A stretch of 64,000 nucleotides of DNA. Origin: Paracnuella aquatica. Its GTDB lineage: Bacteria; Bacteroidota; Bacteroidia; Chitinophagales; Chitinophagaceae. Positions 46,695 to 53,535 of this stretch are shown piece after piece; the first letter of the stretch is position 1; each line of letters opens with the position of its first letter. A program made the position numbers and the translations under genes. The stretch lies in contig NZ_QOWJ01000003.1 of the NCBI RefSeq assembly GCF_003332885.2, positions 248,001 through 312,000 of the forward strand, given 5' to 3'. Under the pieces are notes generated by a model. The model saw only the letters and a program-made list of their open reading frames with translations, was not told where the DNA came from and ran no database searches.

Positions 46695-47828
46695 CTATTT
46701 GATCGGTTTTGTGCTATTTATAGCCCTAAACAAACCAACGTGTAATAGCATTGGCACCAACGTAAGATAAAATCTGTTGTGATAATCATCGCATTGAAAT
46801 GCTATAGTCGTTGCAAAGAAAATAGTTATTACAAAGGATAAGTAAAAAGTAGGGTCATGCATCTTTCGTTTAACAAGTTGGGGTATAAGGGGGATGTATA
46901 ATATCAGACTCATAAATATGAGAAAAAAATTATGGGCGTTACTGTAATAAGATCTGATTAGAAAAAAGAAAGCAAAAATTCTTTCGCTTGCAAGAATTAT
47001 AAAGTGGCCTGGGTAATTTAAGAGATATGTACATAGTTGGATCAAGGGAGCCCCTTTAGATATACCACCAAGATCTAGTGTTTTGTTTCCAGGCATATCG
47101 CAAATCACATGTCCCTCTGCAAATGGGCGCAACACACTCCAGTCACTTATAGTGCTCAAAATAGTATTGATGATAAATAAGCTAATTCCGCCTCCAGTTG
47201 CCAGAGCGATTGTGAACAAGGCTCGACCTCTTTTCGATTGTATCTGAATCATAATATAAAGTAGCCAGCAAGGTAGTAGGAGGATCCCGAGTGGGCGTGA
47301 AACAATCGCGAATGCCAGGACAAAAAGCTGGAGTATAATTCCAGAAGTAGTAAGTCGTTTTTGAAAGTGTATACAAGCAGCAAAGAACAGTAATGTATTG
47401 CTGTAAAAAAATGACTCGGTATATAGGTAAAAGTTCCAGGTTTGATATGGGATACAGAACATGAGCACCAATGCGGTTATGAATGCAGCGCCTTTTGTCT
47501 TCTCGGTTTTTGATAATGCAAAAAACCAGCAAATTAATGCAGCTAGATTCCACAACAACTGTAGGGCTACGACAAAAGGAAAACCCACGCCTATTTTAAA
47601 TCCTATTGCAATAACAAATGTTGTAAAACCATAAAATATAAATCTGGGAGCACTAAATGAGCCGGTTTCAAGTAAATTATTAGCTTCTCGGATATATTTA
47701 AGGCTTTCCAAATTGGGGCGAATGCCCAATGTAAATCCTACCGCTATTTGGATCAGCATCCAGACTGCCAAAAGCAATATTAACTGTTTGCCTGATGAGT
47801 TGGGTATTCGCTGGAGAAGGTTTTTCAT
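46695..47828 (-). CDS. polytopic membrane protein, GT-C / glycosyltransferase 39-like
   Basis: 377 residues with about ten hydrophobic helices. The first periplasmic loop contains RPNLESLKYIREANNLLETG, placed like the acidic loop of polyprenyl-phosphate-sugar-dependent GT-C enzymes, although the usual DD or DE pair is not obvious. No strong family motif is recognised, so transferase activity is inferred from topology. It is the first gene of the AT-rich minus-strand cluster and starts 6 bp after the ribE stop, so transcription may continue from ribE. It may add a sugar to the same envelope molecule modified by the two following gene products. Confidence 0.65.
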   Translation of the reverse strand: MKNLLQRIPNSSGKQLILLLAVWMLIQIAVGFTLGIRPNLESLKYIREANNLLETGSFSAPRFIFYGFTTFVIAIGFKIGVGFPFVVALQLLWNLAALICWFFALSKTEKTKGAAFITALVLMFCIPYQTWNFYLYTESFFYSNTLLFFAACIHFQKRLTTSGIILQLFVLAFAIVSRPLGILLLPCWLLYIMIQIQSKRGRALFTIALATGGGISLFIINTILSTISDWSVLRPFAEGHVICDMPGNKTLDLGGISKGAPLIQLCTYLLNYPGHFIILASERIFAFFFLIRSYYSNAHNFFLIFMSLILYIPLIPQLVKRKMHDPTFYLSFVITIFFATTIAFQCDDYHNRFYLTLVPMLLHVGLFRAINSTKPIK

Positions 47829-47834
47829 AGATTT

Positions 47835-48434
47835 TTAAAAGGAAGTTGAGTGGAGCATCTTACTTCTCAATATATACTTCCCCACCATATCAAACTCCAA
47901 ATTCACCGCATGACCTGTCTGCAGGTACTGCAAATTGGTTTGCTCCCAGGTATAAGGTATAATGGCAACAGTTAGCAAAGAATCGGTTACATTAAATGCC
48001 GTCAGCGAAATACCATTAATACAAATAGACCCCTTCTCAATCACCAAAGCTGCAAACCGTTCCGGAAAGGAAAATACCAGTTCCCAACTGCCCCTTTTGT
48101 CGGTAATGGAAACACAAACGCCGGTGGTATCCACATGCCCCTGAACAAAATGCCCATCCAGGCGGGAAGAGGGGAGGAGGCTGCGTTCCAAATTTACCGC
48201 TGTGCCCGGTTGCCAATTGTCCAAAGTCGTTTTTTGCAAAGTTTCCTGCACGGCGGTTACCTGGTACTGGTGGCCGTTGATGACTTCCACGGTGAGGCAA
48301 ACACCGTTATGCGCCACGCTTTGGTCCACCTTAAGTTCCTGTGTTATAGCACTTTGTATCCAAAAGCTGCGGTTGGTGCCCCTCTCGCTAACACGTTCTA
48401 CACGGCCCAGCGTTTCAATAATCCCGGTAAACAT
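47835..48434 (-). CDS. ribE: riboflavin synthase alpha chain
   Basis: 199 residues, two tandem lumazine-binding barrels. It converts two molecules of 6,7-dimethyl-8-ribityllumazine to riboflavin in the cytoplasm. The family start MFTGIIETLGRVERV and the paired motifs NGVCLTVEVI in the first half and NGISLTAFNVTDS in the second are present, with LDGHFVQGHVDTTGVC between. The C terminus (FDMVGKYILRSKM) is typical. No FMN riboswitch is seen in the 97 bp between its start and the divergent rpsU gene. Confidence 0.95.
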   Translation of the reverse strand: MFTGIIETLGRVERVSERGTNRSFWIQSAITQELKVDQSVAHNGVCLTVEVINGHQYQVTAVQETLQKTTLDNWQPGTAVNLERSLLPSSRLDGHFVQGHVDTTGVCVSITDKRGSWELVFSFPERFAALVIEKGSICINGISLTAFNVTDSLLTVAIIPYTWEQTNLQYLQTGHAVNLEFDMVGKYILRSKMLHSTSF

Positions 48435-48488
48435 GGCGCAAAAATCGGCTTTTTACATTTTCTTTTTTCCATAATTCAAAATTGCCTT

Positions 48489-48496
48489 TATCTTTG
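48489..48496 (+). promoter_or_regulatory. candidate -7 box of the rpsU promoter
   Basis: TATCTTTG agrees with TAnnTTTG and lies 36 bp before the rpsU start. A matching -33 box is not clear. The short leader after it contains the Shine-Dalgarno sequence annotated separately. Confidence 0.55.
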
Positions 48497-48514
48497 CCCC
48501 TCTTAAAAATAACC

Positions 48515-48522
48515 AAAGGAGG
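48515..48522 (+). promoter_or_regulatory. strong Shine-Dalgarno sequence of rpsU
   Basis: AAAGGAGG lies 9 bases before the rpsU ATG, an almost full anti-SD complement. Other genes in the window lack such a site, as is usual in Bacteroidota, where ribosomes hide the anti-SD with help from bS21, bS6 and bS18. A strong SD on rpsU itself fits autogenous control reported for Flavobacterium: ribosomes lacking bS21 have a free anti-SD and translate this message. Confidence 0.85.
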
Positions 48523-48531
48523 TATATAAGC

Positions 48532-48729
48532 ATGCTCATCATCGATTCTAAAGACTGCGAAAACATCGACAAGGCCCTCAAGAAGTACAAAAAGAAATTT
48601 GAGAAAGCCAAGATCCTGTTGCAGTTGCGTGAACGCCAGTCTTTCACCAAGCCATCTGTACGTCGCAGAGGCCAGGTACTGAAAGCTGTGTACAAGCAGC
48701 AGATTGCCAGCGGCAAGCTCGAAGCTTAA
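48532..48729 (+). CDS. rpsU: 30S ribosomal protein bS21
   Basis: 65 residues, highly basic, all helical. It starts MLIIDSKDCENIDKALKKYK, and RERQSFTKPSVRRRGQVLKA is the family core. bS21 sits near the 3' end of 16S rRNA on the small subunit and in Bacteroidota takes part in hiding the anti-Shine-Dalgarno sequence. The gene has its own promoter-like box, a strong SD and a downstream hairpin, so it is probably a single-gene unit with self-regulation. It is divergent from ribE and 61 bp ahead of xerC. Confidence 0.95.
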   Translation: MLIIDSKDCENIDKALKKYKKKFEKAKILLQLRERQSFTKPSVRRRGQVLKAVYKQQIASGKLEA

Positions 48730-48752
48730 TTTACCTCTTCCCAAATATGTAT

Positions 48753-48787
48753 TAGCTGCAAGGTATTCTTTACTTTGCAGCTATTCT
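48753..48787 (+). terminator. probable rpsU terminator
   Basis: TAGCTGCAA (48753-48761) pairs with TTGCAGCTA (48775-48783), a 9-bp stem with a 13-base loop followed by a T-rich tract. It ends just before the xerC start at 48791, so xerC is likely read from another start or by leak-through. Confidence 0.7.
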
Positions 48788-48790
48788 TTT

Positions 48791-49693
48791 ATGTACCTAC
48801 CTCACCCCGAATTAGCGGCATTTGTTCAGTACCTGCAGTTTGAAAAGCGCTTTTCGCCACATACACTGCGTGCCTACGAAACAGACCTCACCGCTTTTTT
48901 CGATTTTGTGCAAACTGACTTTAGCGGCCTTTCCATCGGGCAGATCCATCACAGCCACATCCGGTCATGGTTGGTGGCACTGAAAAACAAGGACCAAAAC
49001 ACAGCCCGAACACTCAAACGGAAAATTGCTTCGCTGCGGGCTTTTTTTAAATATGCGGTAAAAACCGGTTTGGTGGCGCAGTCGCCAATGACCGGGGTAA
49101 CAGCACCAAAAGTGGAGAAGCGGCTGCCGCAGTTTGTGGCAGAAGGCGATATGGATGCGCTGTTTGCGCCACACAACTTTACCGACGACTGGGAAGGCCA
49201 AACCGACCGCTTGTTGCTCCTGCTTTTTTACCAATGCGGGCTGCGCTTAAGTGAGGCCATTGGGTTGTCTGAAAAAAGCGTGGATGCGGCTAACGGCATG
49301 CTGAGGGTATTGGGTAAAGGGGGCAAAGAACGCCTGCTTCCCATCAGTGCTGCGCTGGTGGCAGAGATAAACGCCTACCTAAAAAAGAAGCATACGGAAA
49401 TGGAAGGTGCCGATCCGGCCAAGCTGTTGGTGTCGGCAAAGGGAACGGCGCTGGCGCCACGCCAAGTGTACAGCCGCGTAAAGGCGCACCTCAGCCGCGT
49501 CACCACTATTGATAAACGCAGCCCCCACGTATTGCGCCACTCATTTGCCACCCATCTTACCAACAATGGCGCCGACCTCAACGCGGTGAAAGAACTGCTG
49601 GGCCACAGCAGCCTGGCGGCCACGCAGGTTTATACCCACAATTCCATCGGCCGGCTTAAAGACATTTACCGCAAAGCCCATCCTAAAGCATAA
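48791..49693 (+). CDS. xerC: tyrosine recombinase XerC/XerD family
   Basis: 300 residues from the ATG at 48791; an open upstream extension of 29 codons overlaps rpsU and the terminator hairpin and is rejected. The N-terminal SAM-like domain has FVQYLQFEKRFSPHTLRAYE. The catalytic domain keeps all key residues: R152 in CGLRLSEAIGL, H246 and R249 in HVLRHSFATHL, H272 in LGHSSLAATQ, and the nucleophile Y281 in VYTH. It resolves chromosome dimers with its partner at dif during division. The size and lack of phage or integron genes nearby favour the housekeeping enzyme. It cannot be told from sequence alone whether it is the XerC or XerD of this organism. Confidence 0.92.
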   Translation: MYLPHPELAAFVQYLQFEKRFSPHTLRAYETDLTAFFDFVQTDFSGLSIGQIHHSHIRSWLVALKNKDQNTARTLKRKIASLRAFFKYAVKTGLVAQSPMTGVTAPKVEKRLPQFVAEGDMDALFAPHNFTDDWEGQTDRLLLLLFYQCGLRLSEAIGLSEKSVDAANGMLRVLGKGGKERLLPISAALVAEINAYLKKKHTEMEGADPAKLLVSAKGTALAPRQVYSRVKAHLSRVTTIDKRSPHVLRHSFATHLTNNGADLNAVKELLGHSSLAATQVYTHNSIGRLKDIYRKAHPKA

Positions 49694-49958
49694 AGTGAAA
49701 TAGCGGCATCAACGCAACCCATTTTATCCAATCTTGCTATATCTAATTGATAGAGTATATCCCTTTGTGCACCTTCCTGCCTTCGTGTCTTCGTGGTTCA
49801 AAACCTGTAAATCTGGCGGCCTAAATTTTCCCTTATTCGTAAGAAAAATCCGCCTGCTTTTCTTGGTAAACTTACCGGCTTCATTTACCTTCAATGGGAA
49901 CGGATAATTGCTGTTGCTAGTTCTTTCTTTTATTGTTAAACAGTCAAAACAGAGTTCT

Positions 49959-50258
49959 ATGAATGTACACATCCAATCGCTTCATTTTGATGCTGACCAG
50001 AAATTGATTGATTTTGTTCAGAAAAGGCTGGAGAAACTGGCCACGTTTCATGATCGCATCATCAAAGTAGATGTTTTCCTGAAGCTGGATAATGTAGTAC
50101 ACACGATCAAAGACAAAGTAGTTGAGATCCGCGTACACGTACCGAAAGCCGATTTTTTTGTAAAATCCACCTCTAAAACATTTGAAACCTCGTTCGACGA
50201 AGCATTCGAATCGCTGGTAGCCCAGGTAAAAAGAAAAAAAGAAAAACAATACGCTTAA
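49959..50258 (+). CDS. hpf: ribosome hibernation promoting factor (short HPF/RaiA type)
   Basis: 99 residues from the ATG at 49959 (MNVHIQSLHFDADQKL); a 17-codon open extension upstream is hydrophobic and unlike the family. The fold is beta-alpha-beta-beta-beta-alpha. Motifs are DFVQKRLEKLATFHDRI, KVVEIRVHVPKADFFVK and SFDEAFESLVAQVKRKKEK with the basic C-terminal helix. It binds the decoding region of resting ribosomes and lowers translation. It is the short form without a dimerising C-terminal domain. The 265-bp region before it holds no gene, only a pyrimidine-rich stretch with the repeated word TTCGTG. A terminator follows 10 bp after the stop. Confidence 0.92.
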   Translation: MNVHIQSLHFDADQKLIDFVQKRLEKLATFHDRIIKVDVFLKLDNVVHTIKDKVVEIRVHVPKADFFVKSTSKTFETSFDEAFESLVAQVKRKKEKQYA

Positions 50259-50267
50259 ACTCATTGC

Positions 50268-50296
50268 ATCCCGCCCCAAGAGGCGGGATTTTTTTT
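50268..50296 (+). terminator. intrinsic terminator of hpf
   Basis: ATCCCGCC (50268-50275) and GGCGGGAT (50282-50289) form an 8-bp GC-rich stem with loop CCAAGA, followed by eight T. Confidence 0.92.
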
Positions 50297-50341
50297 GCCC
50301 TTAAAAAAAATACTGCCGGGCTAAAAAAAGTTTATTTACTG

Positions 50342-50374
50342 TTTGTTTCTGAAGTTCAAATTCCTTTACCTTTG
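50342..50374 (+). promoter_or_regulatory. promoter of the tRNA-tuf cluster
   Basis: TTTG (50342-50345) as the -33 box and TACCTTTG (50367-50374) as the -7 box (TAnnTTTG), 21 bases apart, fit the Bacteroidota housekeeping promoter. The first tRNA begins 43 bp downstream. Confidence 0.75.
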
Positions 50375-50416
50375 CCTTCCCAAAAACAAGGGGTAGTTCT
50401 TTAAAACAACAAAATT

Positions 50417-50489
50417 GCCGCTTTAGCTCAGCTGGTAGAGCAACTGATTTGTAATCAGTAGGTCGTTGGTTCGATTCCGACAAGCGGCT
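50417..50489 (+). tRNA. tRNA-Thr (anticodon TGT)
   Basis: Acceptor arms GCCGCTT (50417-50423) and AAGCGGC (50482-50488) pair fully; discriminator T at 50489. The anticodon stem-loop CTGATTTGTAATCAG carries TGT. CCA is not encoded. It is the first gene of the tRNA-Thr/Tyr/Gly/Thr-tuf cluster. Confidence 0.96.
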
Positions 50490-50574
50490 CTTTATTTTGT
50501 GCAAAATTTAGAAATTGGAAATACGAAGGAAATCACTTTTCTTCGTGCCCCCTAAGCTAAATAGCACAGAAAAA

Positions 50575-50657
50575 GGGCAGGTTCCAGAGCGGCCAAATGG
50601 GGCGGACTGTAAATCCGCTGTCTTTCGACTTCAGAGGTTCGAATCCTCTCCTGCCCA
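50575..50657 (+). tRNA. tRNA-Tyr (anticodon GTA)
   Basis: 83 bases, a class II tRNA with a long variable arm. Acceptor GGGCAGG (from 50575) pairs with CCTGCCC (50650-50656); discriminator A. The anticodon stem-loop GCGGACTGTAAATCCGC carries GTA. Confidence 0.95.
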
Positions 50658-50677
50658 CGTTCTTTGAAAGTTGACCA

Positions 50678-50738
50678 GTTCACACGTTCGTTAGTTCACT
50701 AGTTGGTTTTTAACCCGTGAACAATTGAACTTGTGCAC
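50678..50738. repeat. imperfect palindrome in the tRNA-Tyr/tRNA-Gly spacer
   Basis: The arms 50678-50699 (GTTCACACGTTCGTTAGTTCAC, given here by its words GTTCAC and CGTTCG) and 50717-50738 match as inverted copies at 17 of 22 positions, with an 17-base loop containing TTTTT. The left arm itself is a tandem of GTTCAC-like words. It is one of five such spacer palindromes in the cluster, each with a different word. Confidence 0.65.
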
Positions 50739-50753
50739 TCGTAAACTTAACAT

Positions 50754-50826
50754 GCGGGAGTAGCTCATTTGGTAGAGCGATAGCCTTCCAAGCTATAGGT
50801 GGCGAGTTCGAGCCTCGTCTCCCGCT
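50754..50826 (+). tRNA. tRNA-Gly (anticodon TCC)
   Basis: Acceptor GCGGGAG (50754-50760) pairs with CTCCCGC (50819-50825); discriminator T. The anticodon stem-loop ATAGCCTTCCAAGCTAT carries TCC. T arm GCGAG-TTCGAGC-CTCGT. Confidence 0.95.
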
Positions 50827-50836
50827 CTCTGAAAAA

Positions 50837-50892
50837 GTTGACGGATGACAGATGATGATTGACAGTTTTCCTGTCGGCTTCCAACTGTCAAC
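50837..50892. repeat. palindrome in the tRNA-Gly/tRNA-Thr spacer
   Basis: TTGACAGTT (50859-50867) and AACTGTCAA (50883-50891) are a perfect 9-bp inverted pair with a 15-base loop. The upstream GTTGACGGATGACAG is a further degenerate copy of the GTTGAC/GACAG word. It fills nearly the whole 75-bp spacer. Confidence 0.65.
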
Positions 50893-50901
50893 GGTTTTCA
50901 A

Positions 50902-50973
50902 GCCGTTGTAGCTCAGGGGTAGAGCACTTCCTTGGTAGGGAAGAGGTCGTGAGTTCGATTCTCACTAACGGCT
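50902..50973 (+). tRNA. tRNA-Thr (anticodon GGT)
   Basis: Acceptor GCCGTTG (50902-50908) pairs with TAACGGC (50966-50972) with one G-U at the base; discriminator T. The anticodon stem-loop CTTCCTTGGTAGGGAAG carries GGT. It is the second threonine tRNA of the cluster; tuf begins 234 bp downstream, a stretch without recognisable features apart from a leader. Confidence 0.94.
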
Positions 50974-51207
50974 CAGGTAGCAAAAGCAGTGGTGTTGATG
51001 AGCAGTGTTTCGAAAGAGGTGATTGCTCGGTAATAAAATTAACATAAGCTGCATAGCGCTATAAATGTACAAGAGTGCGACGCAACAGAAGCCTGATGGA
51101 TATTCTGTTGCTCGGTTCAAAAAATTTATCCTTCGATGGGCCGCCAGGTGCTTCGGAGGTTTATTGTTTCAGGTAAATTTGTAACTCCACAACTAAAAAC
51201 CCATAAG

Positions 51208-52395
51208 ATGGCAAAAGAGAACTTTAAGCGGGATAAACCCCACGTTAACGTTGGTACCATCGGTCACGTTGACCATGGTAAAACCACTTTGACCGCTGCT
51301 ATCACTACCATTTTGGCTTCAAAAGGTATGGCAGAAGCAAAAAAATACGATGAGATTGACGGTGCCCCCGAAGAGAAAGAGCGTGGTATCACCATCAACA
51401 CTGCTCACGTAGAATATCAGACTGCCAACCGTCACTATGCTCACGTTGACTGCCCCGGTCACGCTGACTATGTGAAGAACATGATTACCGGTGCTGCACA
51501 AATGGACGGTGCCATCCTAGTTGTGGCTGCTACTGATGGTCCTATGCCCCAAACCAAAGAGCACATCCTGCTGGCTCGTCAGGTAGGCGTTCCCCGTATC
51601 GTTGTTTTCATGAACAAGGTTGACCTGGTGGACGACGCTGAACTGCTGGAACTGGTGGAGATGGAAATTCGCGACCTGCTGAGCTCTTACGGCTTTGACG
51701 GCGACAACACTCCAATCATCCAAGGTTCTGCTACCGGCGCCCTGGCTGGCGAAGCACAATGGGTTGCTAAAGTAGAAGAGCTGATGGAAGCTGTTGATAC
51801 TTACATTCCCCTGCCTCCTCGTCCGGTTGATATGCCGTTCCTGATGTCGGTAGAAGACGTATTCTCGATCACAGGTCGTGGTACTGTAGCTACTGGTCGT
51901 ATTGAGCGTGGCCGTATCAAAGTTGGTGAGCCTGTAGAGATCGTAGGTCTGATGGATGCTCCCCTGACTTCAACTTGTACCGGTGTGGAAATGTTCCGCA
52001 AGCTCCTCGACGAAGGTGAAGCTGGTGACAACGCAGGTCTGCTGCTCCGTGGTATTGAGAAAACCCAGATCCGTCGCGGTATGGTTATCGTGAAGCCTGG
52101 TTCTATCACTCCGCACACCGATTTCAAAGGCGAAGTATACGTACTGAGCAAAGAAGAAGGCGGCCGTCACACTCCGTTCTTCAACAAATACCGTCCTCAG
52201 TTCTATTTCCGTACAACTGACGTAACTGGCGAGTGCTCTCTGCCAGAAGGTACTGAGATGGTAATGCCTGGTGACAACACCTCGCTGACTGTACACCTGA
52301 TCCAACCCATCGCTATGGAAAAGGGTCTGAAATTCGCGATCCGCGAAGGTGGCCGTACAGTAGGTGCCGGTCAGGTAACTGAGATCCTGAAGTAA
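51208..52395 (+). CDS. tuf: elongation factor Tu
   Basis: 395 residues from the ATG at 51208 ([16 protein letters not shown]); a longer open frame from 51136 is not conserved. It carries aminoacyl-tRNA to the ribosome with GTP. The G1 loop is [11 protein letters not shown]3 is [21 protein letters not shown]4 is FMNKVDLVD. Domains 2 and 3 are complete, with [18 protein letters not shown] and the [14 protein letters not shown] end. Synonymous codons are clearly more biased than in nearby genes, as expected for high expression. It is placed after four tRNA genes and before tRNA-Trp, secE and nusG, the usual Bacteroidota order. Confidence 0.98.
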   Translation: MAKENFKRDKPHVNVGTIGHVDHGKTTLTAAITTILASKGMAEAKKYDEIDGAPEEKERGITINTAHVEYQTANRHYAHVDCPGHADYVKNMITGAAQMDGAILVVAATDGPMPQTKEHILLARQVGVPRIVVFMNKVDLVDDAELLELVEMEIRDLLSSYGFDGDNTPIIQGSATGALAGEAQWVAKVEELMEAVDTYIPLPPRPVDMPFLMSVEDVFSITGRGTVATGRIERGRIKVGEPVEIVGLMDAPLTSTCTGVEMFRKLLDEGEAGDNAGLLLRGIEKTQIRRGMVIVKPGSITPHTDFKGEVYVLSKEEGGRHTPFFNKYRPQFYFRTTDVTGECSLPEGTEMVMPGDNTSLTVHLIQPIAMEKGLKFAIREGGRTVGAGQVTEILK

Positions 52396-52397
52396 AT

Positions 52398-52488
52398 AGT
52401 ACGCAGTACTTAGTACGAAGATCAATAGCTTAGTACTTAGATGACGGTAAACCCACAGTCTGAGTACTAAGTACTTTATACTAAGTAC
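52398..52488. repeat. AGTACTTAG palindrome array between tuf and tRNA-Trp
   Basis: AGTACTTAGTAC (52405-52416) has an exact inverted copy at 52464-52475, and GTACTTAG (52433-52440) has one at 52481-52488. The word thus appears twice in each direction, nested so that the 100-bp spacer can fold as a double stem. No T run follows, so it is not a standard terminator. Confidence 0.75.
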
Positions 52489-52495
52489 TCTTTAT

Positions 52496-52566
52496 ACGGG
52501 TGTAGTTCAATGGCAGAATAGCGGTCTCCAAAACCGTTGATGGGAGTTCGAATCTCTCCACCCGTG
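52496..52566 (+). tRNA. tRNA-Trp (anticodon CCA)
   Basis: Acceptor ACGGGTG (52496-52502) pairs with CACCCGT (52559-52565); discriminator G. The anticodon stem-loop GCGGTCTCCAAAACCGT carries CCA. The 3' CCA is not encoded. It stands in the conserved place ahead of secE. Confidence 0.95.
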
Positions 52567-52575
52567 CCCACAAAC

Positions 52576-52644
52576 AATGTGCTAATGTGCTCCAAATTCC
52601 TCAGGGAAGTGCTACATTAGCACATTGGCATATTAGTACATTTG
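52576..52644. repeat. AATGTGCT palindrome between tRNA-Trp and secE
   Basis: AATGTGCTAATGT (52576-52588) has an exact 13-bp inverted copy ACATTAGCACATT (52614-52626). A degenerate further copy (GGCATATTAGTACAT) follows and ends in TACATTTG, which fits a -7 promoter box 12 bp before secE. The array fills the spacer. Confidence 0.72.
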
Positions 52645-52655
52645 CAACATATTTT

Positions 52656-52847
52656 ATGAACAAGATTTCCAATTACTTCAGCGAATCGTACCGTGAGCTG
52701 ACTGAAAAAGTGACCTGGCCTACATGGGAGCAACTGCAGCAAAGCACCATGATTGTGCTGGTGGCCACCCTGGTGATTACTGCCGTTATTTGGGTTATGG
52801 ACTTTGTAGCTGCCGGCGGTTTGAACTTTATTTACGAACTGTTCTAA
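52656..52847 (+). CDS. secE: preprotein translocase subunit SecE
   Basis: 63 residues from the ATG at 52656; the open frame upstream to 52587 crosses the palindrome and is not conserved. It has the single-helix bacterial SecE form: the amphipathic N-terminal part YFSESYRELTEKVTWPTWEQ with the WPT motif, then one membrane helix (about 30-52). SecE clamps SecY in the translocon. nusG starts 8 bp later, so the two are co-transcribed. Confidence 0.95.
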   Translation: MNKISNYFSESYRELTEKVTWPTWEQLQQSTMIVLVATLVITAVIWVMDFVAAGGLNFIYELF

Positions 52848-52855
52848 TTAAATAG

Positions 52856-53473
52856 ATGGAAGCAACAAGCCCCGAAAATATAAGCAACGAACAGCAGGCC
52901 GAAAACGTGCAGCCGGAAATTGTGCAGCCCGATAATACCAAATGGTATGTGCTGCGTGTGGTGAGCGGTAAGGAGCGGAAAGTAAAGGAATACCTGGATA
53001 AGGAAATTTCCCGCGACTGGTCGGATGCTGTGAAGCAGATTTTTTTGCCGGTAGAGAAGGTGTACAAAGTGCAGAACGGCAAAAAAGTAATGCGCGAACG
53101 CAACTACTATCCCGGCTACGTGATGGTGGAAATTACCAACGGCAAGCTGAGCGACGACCTGCGCGACCTGATCAAAAATACCACCAACGTTATTCATTTC
53201 TTAGGCAAAGACGATCCTATTGCCCTGCGCAAATCGGAAGTGAATAAGATGCTGGGCAAGATGGACGAGATGGCCGAAGCCGGTGGCGTAAGCATGAGCG
53301 AGCCGTTCATTGTTGGCGAAACCATCAAGATCATCGAAGGTCCGTTCAACGACTTTAACGGTGTGATTGAAGAGGTAAACGACGAGAAGAAAAAACTGAA
53401 AGTAACAGTAAAGATCTTCGGTCGTTCTACACCGGTAGAGCTCAACTACATGCAGGTAGAAAAGCTGGGTTAA
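52856..53473 (+). CDS. nusG: transcription termination/antitermination factor NusG
   Basis: 205 residues. The NGN domain starts KWYVLRVVSGKERKVKEYL, with FLPVEKVYKV and RERNYYPGYVMVEI. The KOW domain at the C-terminal end has GETIKIIEGPFNDFNGVIEE. It binds RNA polymerase through the NGN domain and links it to Rho or the ribosome through KOW. A hairpin terminator follows 21 bp after the stop, so the usual continuation into rplK is interrupted here. Confidence 0.97.
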   Translation: MEATSPENISNEQQAENVQPEIVQPDNTKWYVLRVVSGKERKVKEYLDKEISRDWSDAVKQIFLPVEKVYKVQNGKKVMRERNYYPGYVMVEITNGKLSDDLRDLIKNTTNVIHFLGKDDPIALRKSEVNKMLGKMDEMAEAGGVSMSEPFIVGETIKIIEGPFNDFNGVIEEVNDEKKKLKVTVKIFGRSTPVELNYMQVEKLG

Positions 53474-53493
53474 ACAAAAATCATTTCATACTG

Positions 53494-53525
53494 AAAAAGC
53501 TGGTTCCTTTGGATCAGCTTTTTTT
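53494..53525 (+). terminator. intrinsic terminator after nusG
   Basis: AAAAAGCTG (53494-53502) and CAGCTTTTT (53515-53523) form a 9-bp stem with a 12-base loop and continue into T. It ends 11 bp before the start of the inserted glycosyltransferase gene. Confidence 0.85.
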
Positions 53526-53535
53526 ATGGATACCA

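Noticed and set aside
44412-47828. Prophage or integrative element because of low GC
   Set aside because: No integrase, direct repeats, tRNA border or phage genes are present at its ends; only base composition differs.
48435-48531. FMN riboswitch upstream of ribE
   Set aside because: The 97-bp gap to rpsU has none of the conserved RFN-element blocks and is too short to hold one.
52398-52644. CRISPR-like array between tuf and secE
   Set aside because: The repeated words are 8-13 bp, face both directions and have no regular spacers; no cas genes are near. They are palindromic spacer repeats.
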